Below, piece after piece: positions 1 to 5,838 of a DNA stretch of 8,611 bases. Source of the DNA: Kiloniellales bacterium. GTDB lineage: Bacteria > Pseudomonadota > Alphaproteobacteria > Kiloniellales > JAKSBE01. Within the stretch, counting starts at the first letter, position 1. Every line of letters starts with the position of its first letter. The notes under the pieces are model-generated. The model saw only the letters and a list, made by a program, of their open reading frames with translations. It was not told where the DNA came from and did no database searches. Position numbers and translations under genes: made by a program. The stretch is taken from assembly GCA_030067055.1 (NCBI GenBank), contig JASJAL010000113.1, positions 1 through 8,611 on the forward strand. Direction: 5' to 3'.

Positions 1-1
1 C

Positions 2-919
2 TGCAACGGCGCGGCCTGTCACGCCCAGATGTACACCATGGGTACGATCCTCAAGCACGGCAGCGAGGCCCAGAAGCAGGCCTACCTGCCGGAGATCGCC
101 GCCGGCCGGCTCCGGCTCCAGGCCTTCGGTGTCACCGAGCCGACCAGCGGCACGGATACCCTGTCACTGGGCACCACGGCGCAGCGCGACGGCGACCACT
201 ACGTCGTGAACGGCCAGAAGGTCTGGACCAGCCGGGCCGAGCACTCGGACCTGATGCTGCTTCTGGCCCGGACCACGCCCAAGGACAAGGTGCAGAAGAA
301 GGGCGAGGGCCTGTCGGTCTTCCTGGTCGACCTGCGTGCGACCGAAGGCATCGAGATCCGGCCGATCCCGACCATGATCAACCACGCCACGACCGAGGTC
401 TTCCTCAGCGACGTCCATGTGCCGGCGGAGAGCTTGATCGGCGAGGAAGGTCAGGGCTTCCGCTACATCCTGGATGGCATGAACGCCGAGCGCATTCTGA
501 TCGCCGCCGAGTGCCTGGGCGACGCCCGCTGGTTCATCGAGACCGCGAGCGCCTACGCCAGGGAGCGGAGGGTCTTCGACCGGCCGATCGGCCAGAACCA
601 GGGCGTGCAGTTCCCGATCGCCCGCGCCTTCGCCCAGACCGAGGCCGCGGAGCTGATGATCCACAAGGCCGCCTCGCTTTTCGATGCTGGCGAACGCTGC
701 GGCAAGGAGGCCAACCTGGCCAAGCTGCTCGCTTCCGAGGCCTCCTGGGCGGCCGGCGAAGCTTGCCTGCAATCTCACGGCGGCTTCGGCTTCGCCGAGG
801 AGTACGACGTCGAGCGAAAATGGCGCGAGACCCGGCTCTACCAGATCGCTCCGATCTCGACCAACCTGATCCTTTCCTACCTCGCCGAGCACGTCCTCGG
901 CCTGCCGCGGTCGTACTAG
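2..919 (+). CDS. acyl-CoA dehydrogenase, 5'-truncated by window edge
   Basis: This is an FAD-dependent acyl-CoA dehydrogenase that would form the alpha,beta double bond in an acyl-CoA thioester in the cytoplasm. The frame is open from base 2, so the first ATG at 29 is internal. About 305 residues are present, against roughly 380-400 for the family, so the N-terminal helical domain is mostly missing. Seen in the sequence: the FAD/substrate-binding middle domain (FGVTEPTSGTDT and VNGQKVWTS segments), the C-terminal helical domain with RRVFDRPIG, the QSHGGFGFAEEY motif, and an LGLPRSY C-terminus. The catalytic Glu of MCAD-type enzymes is replaced: the IYEGT position reads IAPIS, with Pro at codon 851-853. 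A Glu in helix G (NAERIL, codon 488-490) fits the base position used by isovaleryl- and long-chain-type enzymes. The gene is followed after 98 nt by a VOC, CoA-transferase and hydratase series on the same strand, so a role in the same acyl-CoA pathway is inferred. Substrate is unknown. Confidence 0.93.
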   Translation, partial: CNGAACHAQMYTMGTILKHGSEAQKQAYLPEIAAGRLRLQAFGVTEPTSGTDTLSLGTTAQRDGDHYVVNGQKVWTSRAEHSDLMLLLARTTPKDKVQKKGEGLSVFLVDLRATEGIEIRPIPTMINHATTEVFLSDVHVPAESLIGEEGQGFRYILDGMNAERILIAAECLGDARWFIETASAYARERRVFDRPIGQNQGVQFPIARAFAQTEAAELMIHKAASLFDAGERCGKEANLAKLLASEASWAAGEACLQSHGGFGFAEEYDVERKWRETRLYQIAPISTNLILSYLAEHVLGLPRSY

Positions 920-950
920 GCAGATGCCGATGCTACATCATCCCCCTGCT

Positions 951-979
951 GTCATGACCGGACTTGACCCGGACATGAC
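951..979. repeat. short imperfect palindrome (REP-like) between acyl-CoA dehydrogenase and VOC genes
   Basis: Two 11-nt arms (951-961 GTCATGACCGG and 969-979 CCGGACATGAC) are inverted with one mismatch around a 7-nt loop, ACTTGAC. The layout, GTCATG with CCGG flanking a CTTGACC centre, resembles dispersed palindromes that I remember as common between genes in alphaproteobacteria. It lies 32 nt after the dehydrogenase stop and 38 nt before the next start. It may form an RNA stem-loop between two operon genes. No T-run follows, so it is not an obvious terminator. Confidence 0.6.
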
Positions 980-1017
980 GCAGAGAGGGGAAACCCGATA
1001 CTGACAAGGATGAAGAC

Positions 1018-1350
1018 GTGTCTCTGGAGCTGAAGCGCATCGTCCTCTTCGTCGCCGACCTCGAGAAGCAGGCGGCCTACTACCGCGATGGGCTCGGCCT
1101 GCCCGTGCTGGAAGAACGCGAAGGCTGGATCGAGTTCGACGCCGGCGGCTGCAGCATCGCCCTGCACCGCGGCGCGCGGAAATCGCGACTGGACTTCGCC
1201 ACCGCGGAGCCGTTGGATCGGATGCACGGCGACCTCAAGTCCAGGGGCGTCAAGCTGCAGGAGATCAAGAAGGATTTCCTGGACCGCGGCCACTACTGCC
1301 GGGGCAAGGACGCCGAAGGCAATCCCTTCCAGATCTCTACGGGGTACTGA
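1018..1350 (+). CDS. VOC (glyoxalase/bleomycin resistance/dioxygenase) superfamily small protein
   Basis: This encodes a 110-residue protein with one vicinal-oxygen-chelate half: a beta-alpha-beta-beta-beta opening (RIVLFVADLEKQAAYYRDGLGLPVL, split here by a turn) and a second module ending in DAEGNPFQIS. The start is GTG at 1018, with AAGGA at 1006-1010 seven nt upstream; an ATG at 1010 is out of frame. In metal-dependent VOC enzymes the ligands are usually a His in the first strand, a second His or Glu, a His opening the second module, and a final Glu in GNxxE. Here the first-strand position is Arg/Ile, His50 is present, the second-module position reads Arg-Leu-Asp, and the last is Gln105. 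The metal site therefore looks degraded. The stop overlaps the next gene's ATG by one base, so it is probably co-translated with the CoA-transferase. A small VOC gene also sits in pseudomonad itaconate clusters. A role as an epimerase-like or binding protein is conjecture. Confidence 0.85.
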   Translation: MSLELKRIVLFVADLEKQAAYYRDGLGLPVLEEREGWIEFDAGGCSIALHRGARKSRLDFATAEPLDRMHGDLKSRGVKLQEIKKDFLDRGHYCRGKDAEGNPFQISTGY

Positions 1351-2477
1351 TGACCGGCAAGCCCCTCGACGGCCTCCTGGTGGTCACCCTCGAGCAGGCG
1401 GTGGCGGCGCCGACCTGTTCGGTCCGCCTGGCCGACGCCGGGGCGCGGGTGATCAAGATCGAGCGGCCGGAGGGCGACTTCGCGCGCGGCTACGACCGGG
1501 TTGCCCGGGGCGAGAGCGCCTATTTCGTCTGGCTCAACCGCGGCAAGGAGTCGATCGCGCTCGATCTGAAGCGACCGGAGGATCTGGCGCTGGCCCGGCG
1601 CATGATCGCCAAGGCCGACGTCTTCATCCAGAACCTGGCGCCCGGCGCCGCCGCACGCTTGGGCCTCGATCCCGAGGCCCTGCGCGCCGAGCACCCGCGG
1701 CTCGTGACTTGTTCCATCTCCGGCTACGGCGAGTCCGGGCCCTACGCCGAGATGAAGGCCTACGACCTGCTGGTCCAGGCGGAGAGCGGCCTGGCCGCGA
1801 TCACCGGGCGGCCCGAGGGTCCGGGTCGGGTCGGGGTCTCGGTCTGCGACATCGCCGCCGGCATGTACGCCCACGCGGCCGTCCTGGAGGCGCTGCTGGC
1901 CCGCGAGCGCAGTGGCGAGGGCCGTGCCATCGCGGTCTCGCTCTTCGATGCCCTGGCCGACTGGATGACCGTGCCCCTGCTGCACCACGACTACGGCGGT
2001 GCGGCGCCTCAGCGGGTCGGCCTCAACCATCCCTCGATCTCTCCCTACGGTGCCTACGCCTCACGTGACGGCCGGGAAGTGGTGATCTCGATCCAGAACC
2101 AGCGGGAATGGCGGCGGCTCTGCGCCGAGGTGCTGGAGAATCCGGATCTGGCCGAGGACCCGCGCTTCCGCGACAACACGGCGCGGGTCGAGAATCGGCC
2201 GGCCCTGAACGAAGAGATCGACGCCGTCTTCGGCCGCCTGTCCTTCGACGATCTCGTCGTCCGCTTGCGGGCGGCCGGCATCGCCTACGGCGCGATCAAC
2301 GGGGTTGCCGAGCTCTCGCAGCATCCGCAGCTCCGCCGGGCGACGGTCGGGTCTCCGGCGGGGCCGCTCGAGGTCGTCGCGCCGCCAGCGCGGGTTGTCG
2401 GGCAGAACAGGGATTACGGGCCGGTGCCGGCGCTCGACCAGCAAGGCGCCGCCCTGCGCGAGGAGTTCGCCGAATGA
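1350..2477 (+). CDS. CaiB/BaiF family III CoA-transferase, itaconate/mesaconate CoA-transferase-like
   Basis: The product is a 375-residue family III CoA-transferase, the usual length for one subunit of the interlocked dimer. It moves CoA from a donor thioester such as succinyl-CoA to a carboxylic acid in the cytoplasm. Family hallmarks are visible: the N-terminal EQAVAAPTCSVRLADAGA segment, the VIKIERPEGDFARGYD Rossmann-edge motif, NRGKESIALDL, SGYGESGPY, and the catalytic Asp predicted at residue 167 in VSVCDIAAGMYA, equivalent to Asp169 of formyl-CoA transferase. The EQAVAAP opening and GDFARGYD run recall the subgroup with itaconate and mesaconyl-CoA transferases, and the neighbouring hydratase, dehydrogenase and VOC genes agree. 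The ATG overlaps the VOC stop (TGATG), and the TGA overlaps the next ATG by 4 nt, which implies translational coupling in both directions. Family is certain; the C5-dicarboxylate substrate is an inference. Oxalate, carnitine or another acid is not excluded. Confidence 0.92.
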   Translation: MTGKPLDGLLVVTLEQAVAAPTCSVRLADAGARVIKIERPEGDFARGYDRVARGESAYFVWLNRGKESIALDLKRPEDLALARRMIAKADVFIQNLAPGAAARLGLDPEALRAEHPRLVTCSISGYGESGPYAEMKAYDLLVQAESGLAAITGRPEGPGRVGVSVCDIAAGMYAHAAVLEALLARERSGEGRAIAVSLFDALADWMTVPLLHHDYGGAAPQRVGLNHPSISPYGAYASRDGREVVISIQNQREWRRLCAEVLENPDLAEDPRFRDNTARVENRPALNEEIDAVFGRLSFDDLVVRLRAAGIAYGAINGVAELSQHPQLRRATVGSPAGPLEVVAPPARVVGQNRDYGPVPALDQQGAALREEFAE

Positions 2478-3322
2478 CCGAGGCCTTGGACCGCTGGCGG
2501 GCTTGGCTCGGCCGCCGCGAGGAGACACAAGACTGGCTCGACCTCAACCGGGCCCGGGCCATGCAGGCGACCCTCGATGTCGAGGAGCCGCCGCTGGAGG
2601 CCGGCGATCCCCTGCCGCCGCTCTGGCACTGGCTCTACTTCTGGAGCGTCGCCCCAGCCTCGGAGATTGGGCCCGACGGCCATGCCGCGCGCGGCGGCTT
2701 CCTGCCGGCGATCGAGCTGCCGCGCCGCATGTGGGCCGGTAGCCGGGTTCGCTTTCCCGCACCCCTGCCGCTGGGCGCCGAGGCGCGGCGCGAGTCCGAG
2801 ATCGTCGCCGTCGACTTCAAGGAGGGGCGCAGCGGCCAGCTGGCCTTCGTCACCGTGCGGCACCGGATCACCGCGGCGGGCGTCCTCGCGGTCGAGGAGG
2901 AGCACGACATCGTCTACCGGGCGGCGGCGCGGCCGGGCGAGACGCCCCGCCCCGGCACCCGCGCGCCGGCCGACCCTCCCTGGCGGCGCGAGATCCGCCC
3001 CGACCCTGTGCTGCTGTTCCGCTACTCCGCGCTGACCTTCAACGGCCACCGCATCCACTACGACCAGCCCTATGTGACCGGCGTTGAGGGCTATCCCGGC
3101 CTGATCGTCCACGGCCCCCTGCTCGCCACCCTGATGGTCGAGCTCGCCCGTCGCTCGGCCGGCCGGCAGGTCGCCAGCTTCCAGTTCCGCGCCCTGCGCC
3201 CGATCTTCGACACCGCCCCCTTCACCGTCGCCGGCGCGCCGGAGGGCAAAAGCGCCGCAAAGGTCTGGGTCGCTGATCCGGAGGGTTCCTTGGCGATGGA
3301 CGGCCAGGTCGGATTTACCTGA
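2474..3322 (+). CDS. FAS1-like/MaoC-type dehydratase, itaconyl-CoA or mesaconyl-C4-CoA hydratase-like
   Basis: This encodes a 282-residue double-hotdog protein of the FAS1-like dehydratase/HTD2 type, whose members add water to enoyl-CoA thioesters. The N-terminal half (about residues 1-150) holds the WHWLYF and GGFLPAIELPRRMWAGSR segments typical of mesaconyl-C4-CoA hydratase-like proteins. The C-terminal half has the hydratase motif FNGHRIHYDQPYV, with Asn190, His192, His195 and Asp197, followed by GYPGLIVHGPLLATL. The His/Asp set fits the catalytic pair of hydratase-2 folds. The start at 2474 is set by ATGA overlap with the CoA-transferase stop and by GAGGAG at 2460-2465, eight nt upstream; a longer in-frame reading back to 2108 would run deep into the transferase gene and is rejected. 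As the last gene of the operon it would act after the CoA-transferase. The expected partner, a CitE-like lyase, is absent here. The next sequence is a palindrome and a transposase gene. Confidence 0.9.
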   Translation: MTEALDRWRAWLGRREETQDWLDLNRARAMQATLDVEEPPLEAGDPLPPLWHWLYFWSVAPASEIGPDGHAARGGFLPAIELPRRMWAGSRVRFPAPLPLGAEARRESEIVAVDFKEGRSGQLAFVTVRHRITAAGVLAVEEEHDIVYRAAARPGETPRPGTRAPADPPWRREIRPDPVLLFRYSALTFNGHRIHYDQPYVTGVEGYPGLIVHGPLLATLMVELARRSAGRQVASFQFRALRPIFDTAPFTVAGAPEGKSAAKVWVADPEGSLAMDGQVGFT

Positions 3323-3333
3323 AGGACGGGGCG

Positions 3334-3420
3334 AAAAAAGGGGTCGGAATCATTTTTCTTGGTGCGCCCTACAAGCTTGTGTCAGCTTGTGTGGAGAAAA
3401 ATGCCTCCGACCCCTTTTTT
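3334..3420. repeat. long imperfect inverted repeat upstream of transposase; possible bidirectional terminator
   Basis: Two 27-nt arms, 3334-3360 and 3394-3420, are inverted copies with three mismatches, around a 33-nt spacer. The outer 15 bp are perfect (AAAAAAGGGGTCGGA against its complement), followed by a two-base mismatch and a further stretch of pairing. The element starts with six A and ends with six T, so on either strand a GC-containing stem is followed by a U-run. It begins 11 nt after the hydratase stop and could end transcription of that operon. GGGGTC palindromes of this kind are, from memory, common next to RAYT/IS200-like genes. The spacer also carries a 9-nt direct repeat, AGCTTGTGT, at 3374-3382 and 3384-3392. 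No second copy is found at the 3' side of the transposase. Confidence 0.85.
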
Positions 3421-3434
3421 GGGACCTCTGTCGC

Positions 3435-4127
3435 GTGCCGCGAAGGCCAAGGCTTTTTCTGGAGGGCATTCCCCAGCACATCATCCAGCGTGGGAACAAC
3501 CGCCGGACGATCTTCACCGACGATGCCGAGCGGCGGCAGTATCTGGCTTGGTTGGGCGAGATCGCCGAAGATCGCGGCCTGGACATCCATGCCTATGTGC
3601 TGATGACGAACCATGTCCATCTGCTTGCGACGCCGAATGCCGCCGACTCGGTCAGCAAGACGTTGCAGTCTCTCGGCCGCCGCTACGTCCCCTACTTCAA
3701 TAGACGACACGACCGCAGTGGGACTCTTTGGGAAGGCCGCTATAGGTCCGCTCTGGTGGACAGTGAGTCCTATTTCCTGGCCTGCTCGCGCTACATCGAG
3801 CTGAACCCAATTCGAGCCGGGCTGGTCCGCCGCCGCCGCGACTATGCCTGGTCCAGCTACCGCCGCAACGCCGAGGGCCGCCGCGACGATCTCCTGCGGG
3901 AGCACCCGGTCTACACCGCCCTGGGGCCAGGGCCGGAGGCGCGCTGCCAGGCCTACAGCCAACTCTTCGAGCAGGAGATCCCCGCGAGCCAGATGGCGTC
4001 CATACGAACCGCCACGAACCAGGGCGGCGCCTTGGGCCCGGAGGCCTTTCTCGAAACGGTCGAACAAAGGCTGGGCCGGTCGGCGATTGCGCGGCCCCGG
4101 GGACGGCCGCGGCGGAAATCGACCTGA
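3435..4127 (+). CDS. REP-associated tyrosine transposase (RAYT), IS200-like Y1 transposase family
   Basis: This is a single-strand DNA transposase-like HUH protein of about 230 residues, normal for RAYTs. Visible features are the N-terminal PRRPRLFLEGIPQHIIQRGN segment, the HUH motif His60-Val-His62 in YVLMTNHVHLLATP, the tyrosine region YVPYFNRRHDRSGTLWEGRY (Tyr84 or Tyr87 as the likely nucleophile), and IELNPIRAGLV. GTG at 3435 is chosen because family members typically begin with a short Met/Pro-Arg-Arg lead just before this segment. The in-frame upstream TTG at 3387 would put translation inside the palindrome arm. The ribosome site is weak (GGGA at 3421-3424). Base composition is visibly less GC-rich than the flanking genes, consistent with a separate origin. 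The key residues are intact, so it may be active. RAYTs are usually single-copy genes that act on nearby REP palindromes rather than moving as insertion sequences. Confidence 0.88.
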   Translation: MPRRPRLFLEGIPQHIIQRGNNRRTIFTDDAERRQYLAWLGEIAEDRGLDIHAYVLMTNHVHLLATPNAADSVSKTLQSLGRRYVPYFNRRHDRSGTLWEGRYRSALVDSESYFLACSRYIELNPIRAGLVRRRRDYAWSSYRRNAEGRRDDLLREHPVYTALGPGPEARCQAYSQLFEQEIPASQMASIRTATNQGGALGPEAFLETVEQRLGRSAIARPRGRPRRKST

Positions 4128-4144
4128 GCCCTTCTTCGCTGCTT

Positions 4145-5323
4145 CTACCCCTTGATCTCCCGCAGGGCCTGGATCAAGCGGTCGATCTCGTCCTCATCGT
4201 TGTAGTAGTGCACCGAGAGGCGCAGCAGGTCGGGTAGGTCGCGTTTCTCGGCGTCGATGCGGGTCGAGTTCGGGGTCGAATAAGAGGCGTTGATGCCCTG
4301 GGCGTGCAGGCGGTTGCGAACATCGGCGGTCGCGATCCCGGGCAGGGCCGTGGTGACGATGCCGCACTTGCGGGCGCCCAGGTCGTAGACCGGCAGGCCG
4401 AGCTCCTCGTCCAGGCGCAGGCGCAGATGATGGGCCAGCTTGACCACCCGGTCCTCGATCGCCTCCAGGCCCCAGCCCAGTGCGTAGTCGACCGCCACGC
4501 CCAGGCCGACGATCGCCGCGTAGTTGAACTCCCAGTTCTCGAAGCGTCGGGCGTCGGGACGCAATTCGTAGCGGTCCCGTTCCACCCAGGTCGCGGCGTG
4601 GAGGTCGGGCATCGGCGGATCCAGCCGCTCGAGCATCGCCTTGCGGACGTAGAGGAAGCCGCTGCCGCGCGGCCCGCGCAGGTACTTGCGCCCGGTCACC
4701 GAGAGCAGGTCGCAGCCCAGATCCTCGACGTCGAGTGCCAGCTGGCCGGCCGACTGGCAGGCGTCGAGCAGGAAGGGAATGCCGGCTGCCCTGGCGACCT
4801 TGCCGATCTCCGCTGCCGGATTGACCAGGCCGCCGTTGGTCGGCACGTGGGTGACCGAGATCAGCTTGACCTTGTCGTCGATCATGGCCTCCAGCGCCGC
4901 CACCGAGAGCTGGCCGGTATCGTCGCTGGGCACGACCTCGACCACGGCGCCGTGGTCCTTGGCCACCTTCAAGTAGGCGATGTAGTTGGCAGCGTACTCC
5001 GCCTCGGCGGTCAGGATCCGGTCGCCGGGCTTGAAGTCGAAGGCGTAGAAGGCCTGGTTCCAGGCGACCGTGGCGTTCTCCACCAGGGCCACCTCCTCCC
5101 GGGTGCAGTTCAGCAGCCTGGCGACGGCGCTGTAGGTGCCGGCGATCTTGTCGGCCGCGGCCGCGGCGGCTTCGTAGCCGCCCATCTCGCCCTCCAGGCG
5201 CAGGTGGTCGATCTGGGCGTCCAGCACCGCCCGCGGCATCAATGCCGCTCCGGCGTTGTTGAAGTGGGCGACCTTGGCGCAGCTCGGCGTCTCGGCACGG
5301 GCGCGGGCGATGTCGATGGCCAT
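4145..5323 (-). CDS. class V aminotransferase-fold PLP enzyme
   Basis: A 392-residue fold-type I PLP enzyme of the class V aminotransferase family, which also includes cysteine desulfurases, isopenicillin-N epimerase-like proteins and kynureninase. The substrate cannot be read from the sequence. Visible features: FNNAGAALMP near residue 21, THVPTNGGLVNP around 158, the PLP-binding DACQS with Asp187 and Gln190, and the Schiff-base lysine predicted at Lys213 in SVTGRKYLRGPRGSGFLYV. A C-terminal LRLSVHYYNDEDEIDRLI segment closes the fold. No Cys occupies the mobile loop region near residues 350-370 where cysteine desulfurases carry their persulfide residue, so a desulfurase role is unlikely. ATG at 5321-5323 is preceded on the coding strand by AAAGGA about six nt away. 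It converges with the transposase gene across a 17-nt gap and diverges from the ankyrin gene. It appears to be monocistronic. Confidence 0.92.
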   Translation of the reverse strand: MAIDIARARAETPSCAKVAHFNNAGAALMPRAVLDAQIDHLRLEGEMGGYEAAAAAADKIAGTYSAVARLLNCTREEVALVENATVAWNQAFYAFDFKPGDRILTAEAEYAANYIAYLKVAKDHGAVVEVVPSDDTGQLSVAALEAMIDDKVKLISVTHVPTNGGLVNPAAEIGKVARAAGIPFLLDACQSAGQLALDVEDLGCDLLSVTGRKYLRGPRGSGFLYVRKAMLERLDPPMPDLHAATWVERDRYELRPDARRFENWEFNYAAIVGLGVAVDYALGWGLEAIEDRVVKLAHHLRLRLDEELGLPVYDLGARKCGIVTTALPGIATADVRNRLHAQGINASYSTPNSTRIDAEKRDLPDLLRLSVHYYNDEDEIDRLIQALREIKG

Positions 5324-5448
5324 AGACGTCCTTTCCTCGGCTCGGAGCCGCGGACTTTAGGCATCTCGCGGTGCGAAGCCAAGCCGCCGCGCGCGGGCTT
5401 GACCGCCGCCGCCGGGCGTGGCCTTTGGTCCCGCGGGAGGGCGAGACC

Positions 5449-5838
5449 ATGTCGGATCGAGATCTAGAGGTGCTGGCGGCCGCGGCGCGGGGCGATGCGG
5501 CCGCCCTGGCAGCGGCCCTGGAGGCCGGCGGCGACCCCAAGGCCCGGGACCGCTTCGGTGCCCCGGCCCTGGCCCTGGCGGCCGCCCGGGGCGACCTGGA
5601 TTGCGTCGAGCGCCTGCTGGACGCCGGCGCCGAGATCGGCAAGACCAGCGATGCCGGCAACTCGGCGCTGATGCTGGCGGCCGCGCGGGGCCACGTCGAG
5701 GTCATGCGCCGCCTATTGGCGGCCGGCGCCGATCCGGAGCATCGCAACAAATGGGGCCTCGGCGCCGCCGACTGGGGGCAATGGCCGAAAAACGCTGCGG
5801 AGATCGAGGCCCTGCTGCTGGAGAACCGGGCGGATTAG
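5449..5838 (+). CDS. small ankyrin-repeat protein
   Basis: A 129-residue protein built almost wholly of ankyrin repeats, which mediate protein-protein contacts. Units can be read at about residues 5-35, 36-68 and 69-101, the last with the consensus-like NSALMLAAARGHVEVMRRLL and AAGADP, followed by a degenerate capping repeat at 102-126. There is no signal peptide or membrane segment, so it is probably cytoplasmic. ATG 5449 is chosen over the upstream in-frame start at 5371 because GGGAGG lies at 5435-5440, eight nt away, and because the repeat fold begins immediately. The partner is unknown. The gene diverges from the aminotransferase gene with 125 nt between starts, and its TAG overlaps the 3' end of the convergent transglycosylase gene by 4 nt. 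Confidence 0.88.
   Translation: MSDRDLEVLAAAARGDAAALAAALEAGGDPKARDRFGAPALALAAARGDLDCVERLLDAGAEIGKTSDAGNSALMLAAARGHVEVMRRLLAAGADPEHRNKWGLGAADWGQWPKNAAEIEALLLENRAD

Noticed and set aside
2108..2473. N-terminal extension of the hydratase frame back to 2108
   Set aside because: It lies wholly within the CoA-transferase gene in another frame and is Arg/Gly/Ala-rich; the ATGA overlap and GAGGAG at 2460-2465 support the start at 2474.
4128..4144. Search for a 3' copy of the GGGGTC palindrome after the transposase
   Set aside because: Only a weak CTACCCCTT resemblance is present at about 4145-4153, inside the aminotransferase 3' end; not a credible repeat.
5150..5170. CCGCGG/GCGGCC-rich short repeat
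   Set aside because: It encodes a run of alanines in the aminotransferase and needs no other explanation.
5399..5427. TTGACC/CCTTTG as a promoter for the ankyrin gene
   Set aside because: The -10 is poor and the predicted start would leave almost no room for the ribosome site.
4304..5467. 387-codon open frame on the plus strand
   Set aside because: It is antisense to the aminotransferase gene, whose PLP motifs and ribosome site are clear; the translation has no recognisable fold.
4194..5750. 518-codon open frame on the minus strand
   Set aside because: It runs out of frame through the aminotransferase and antisense to the ankyrin gene; the translation is Arg/Ala/Gly/Pro-rich low complexity with no family motif, typical of GC-rich shadow frames.
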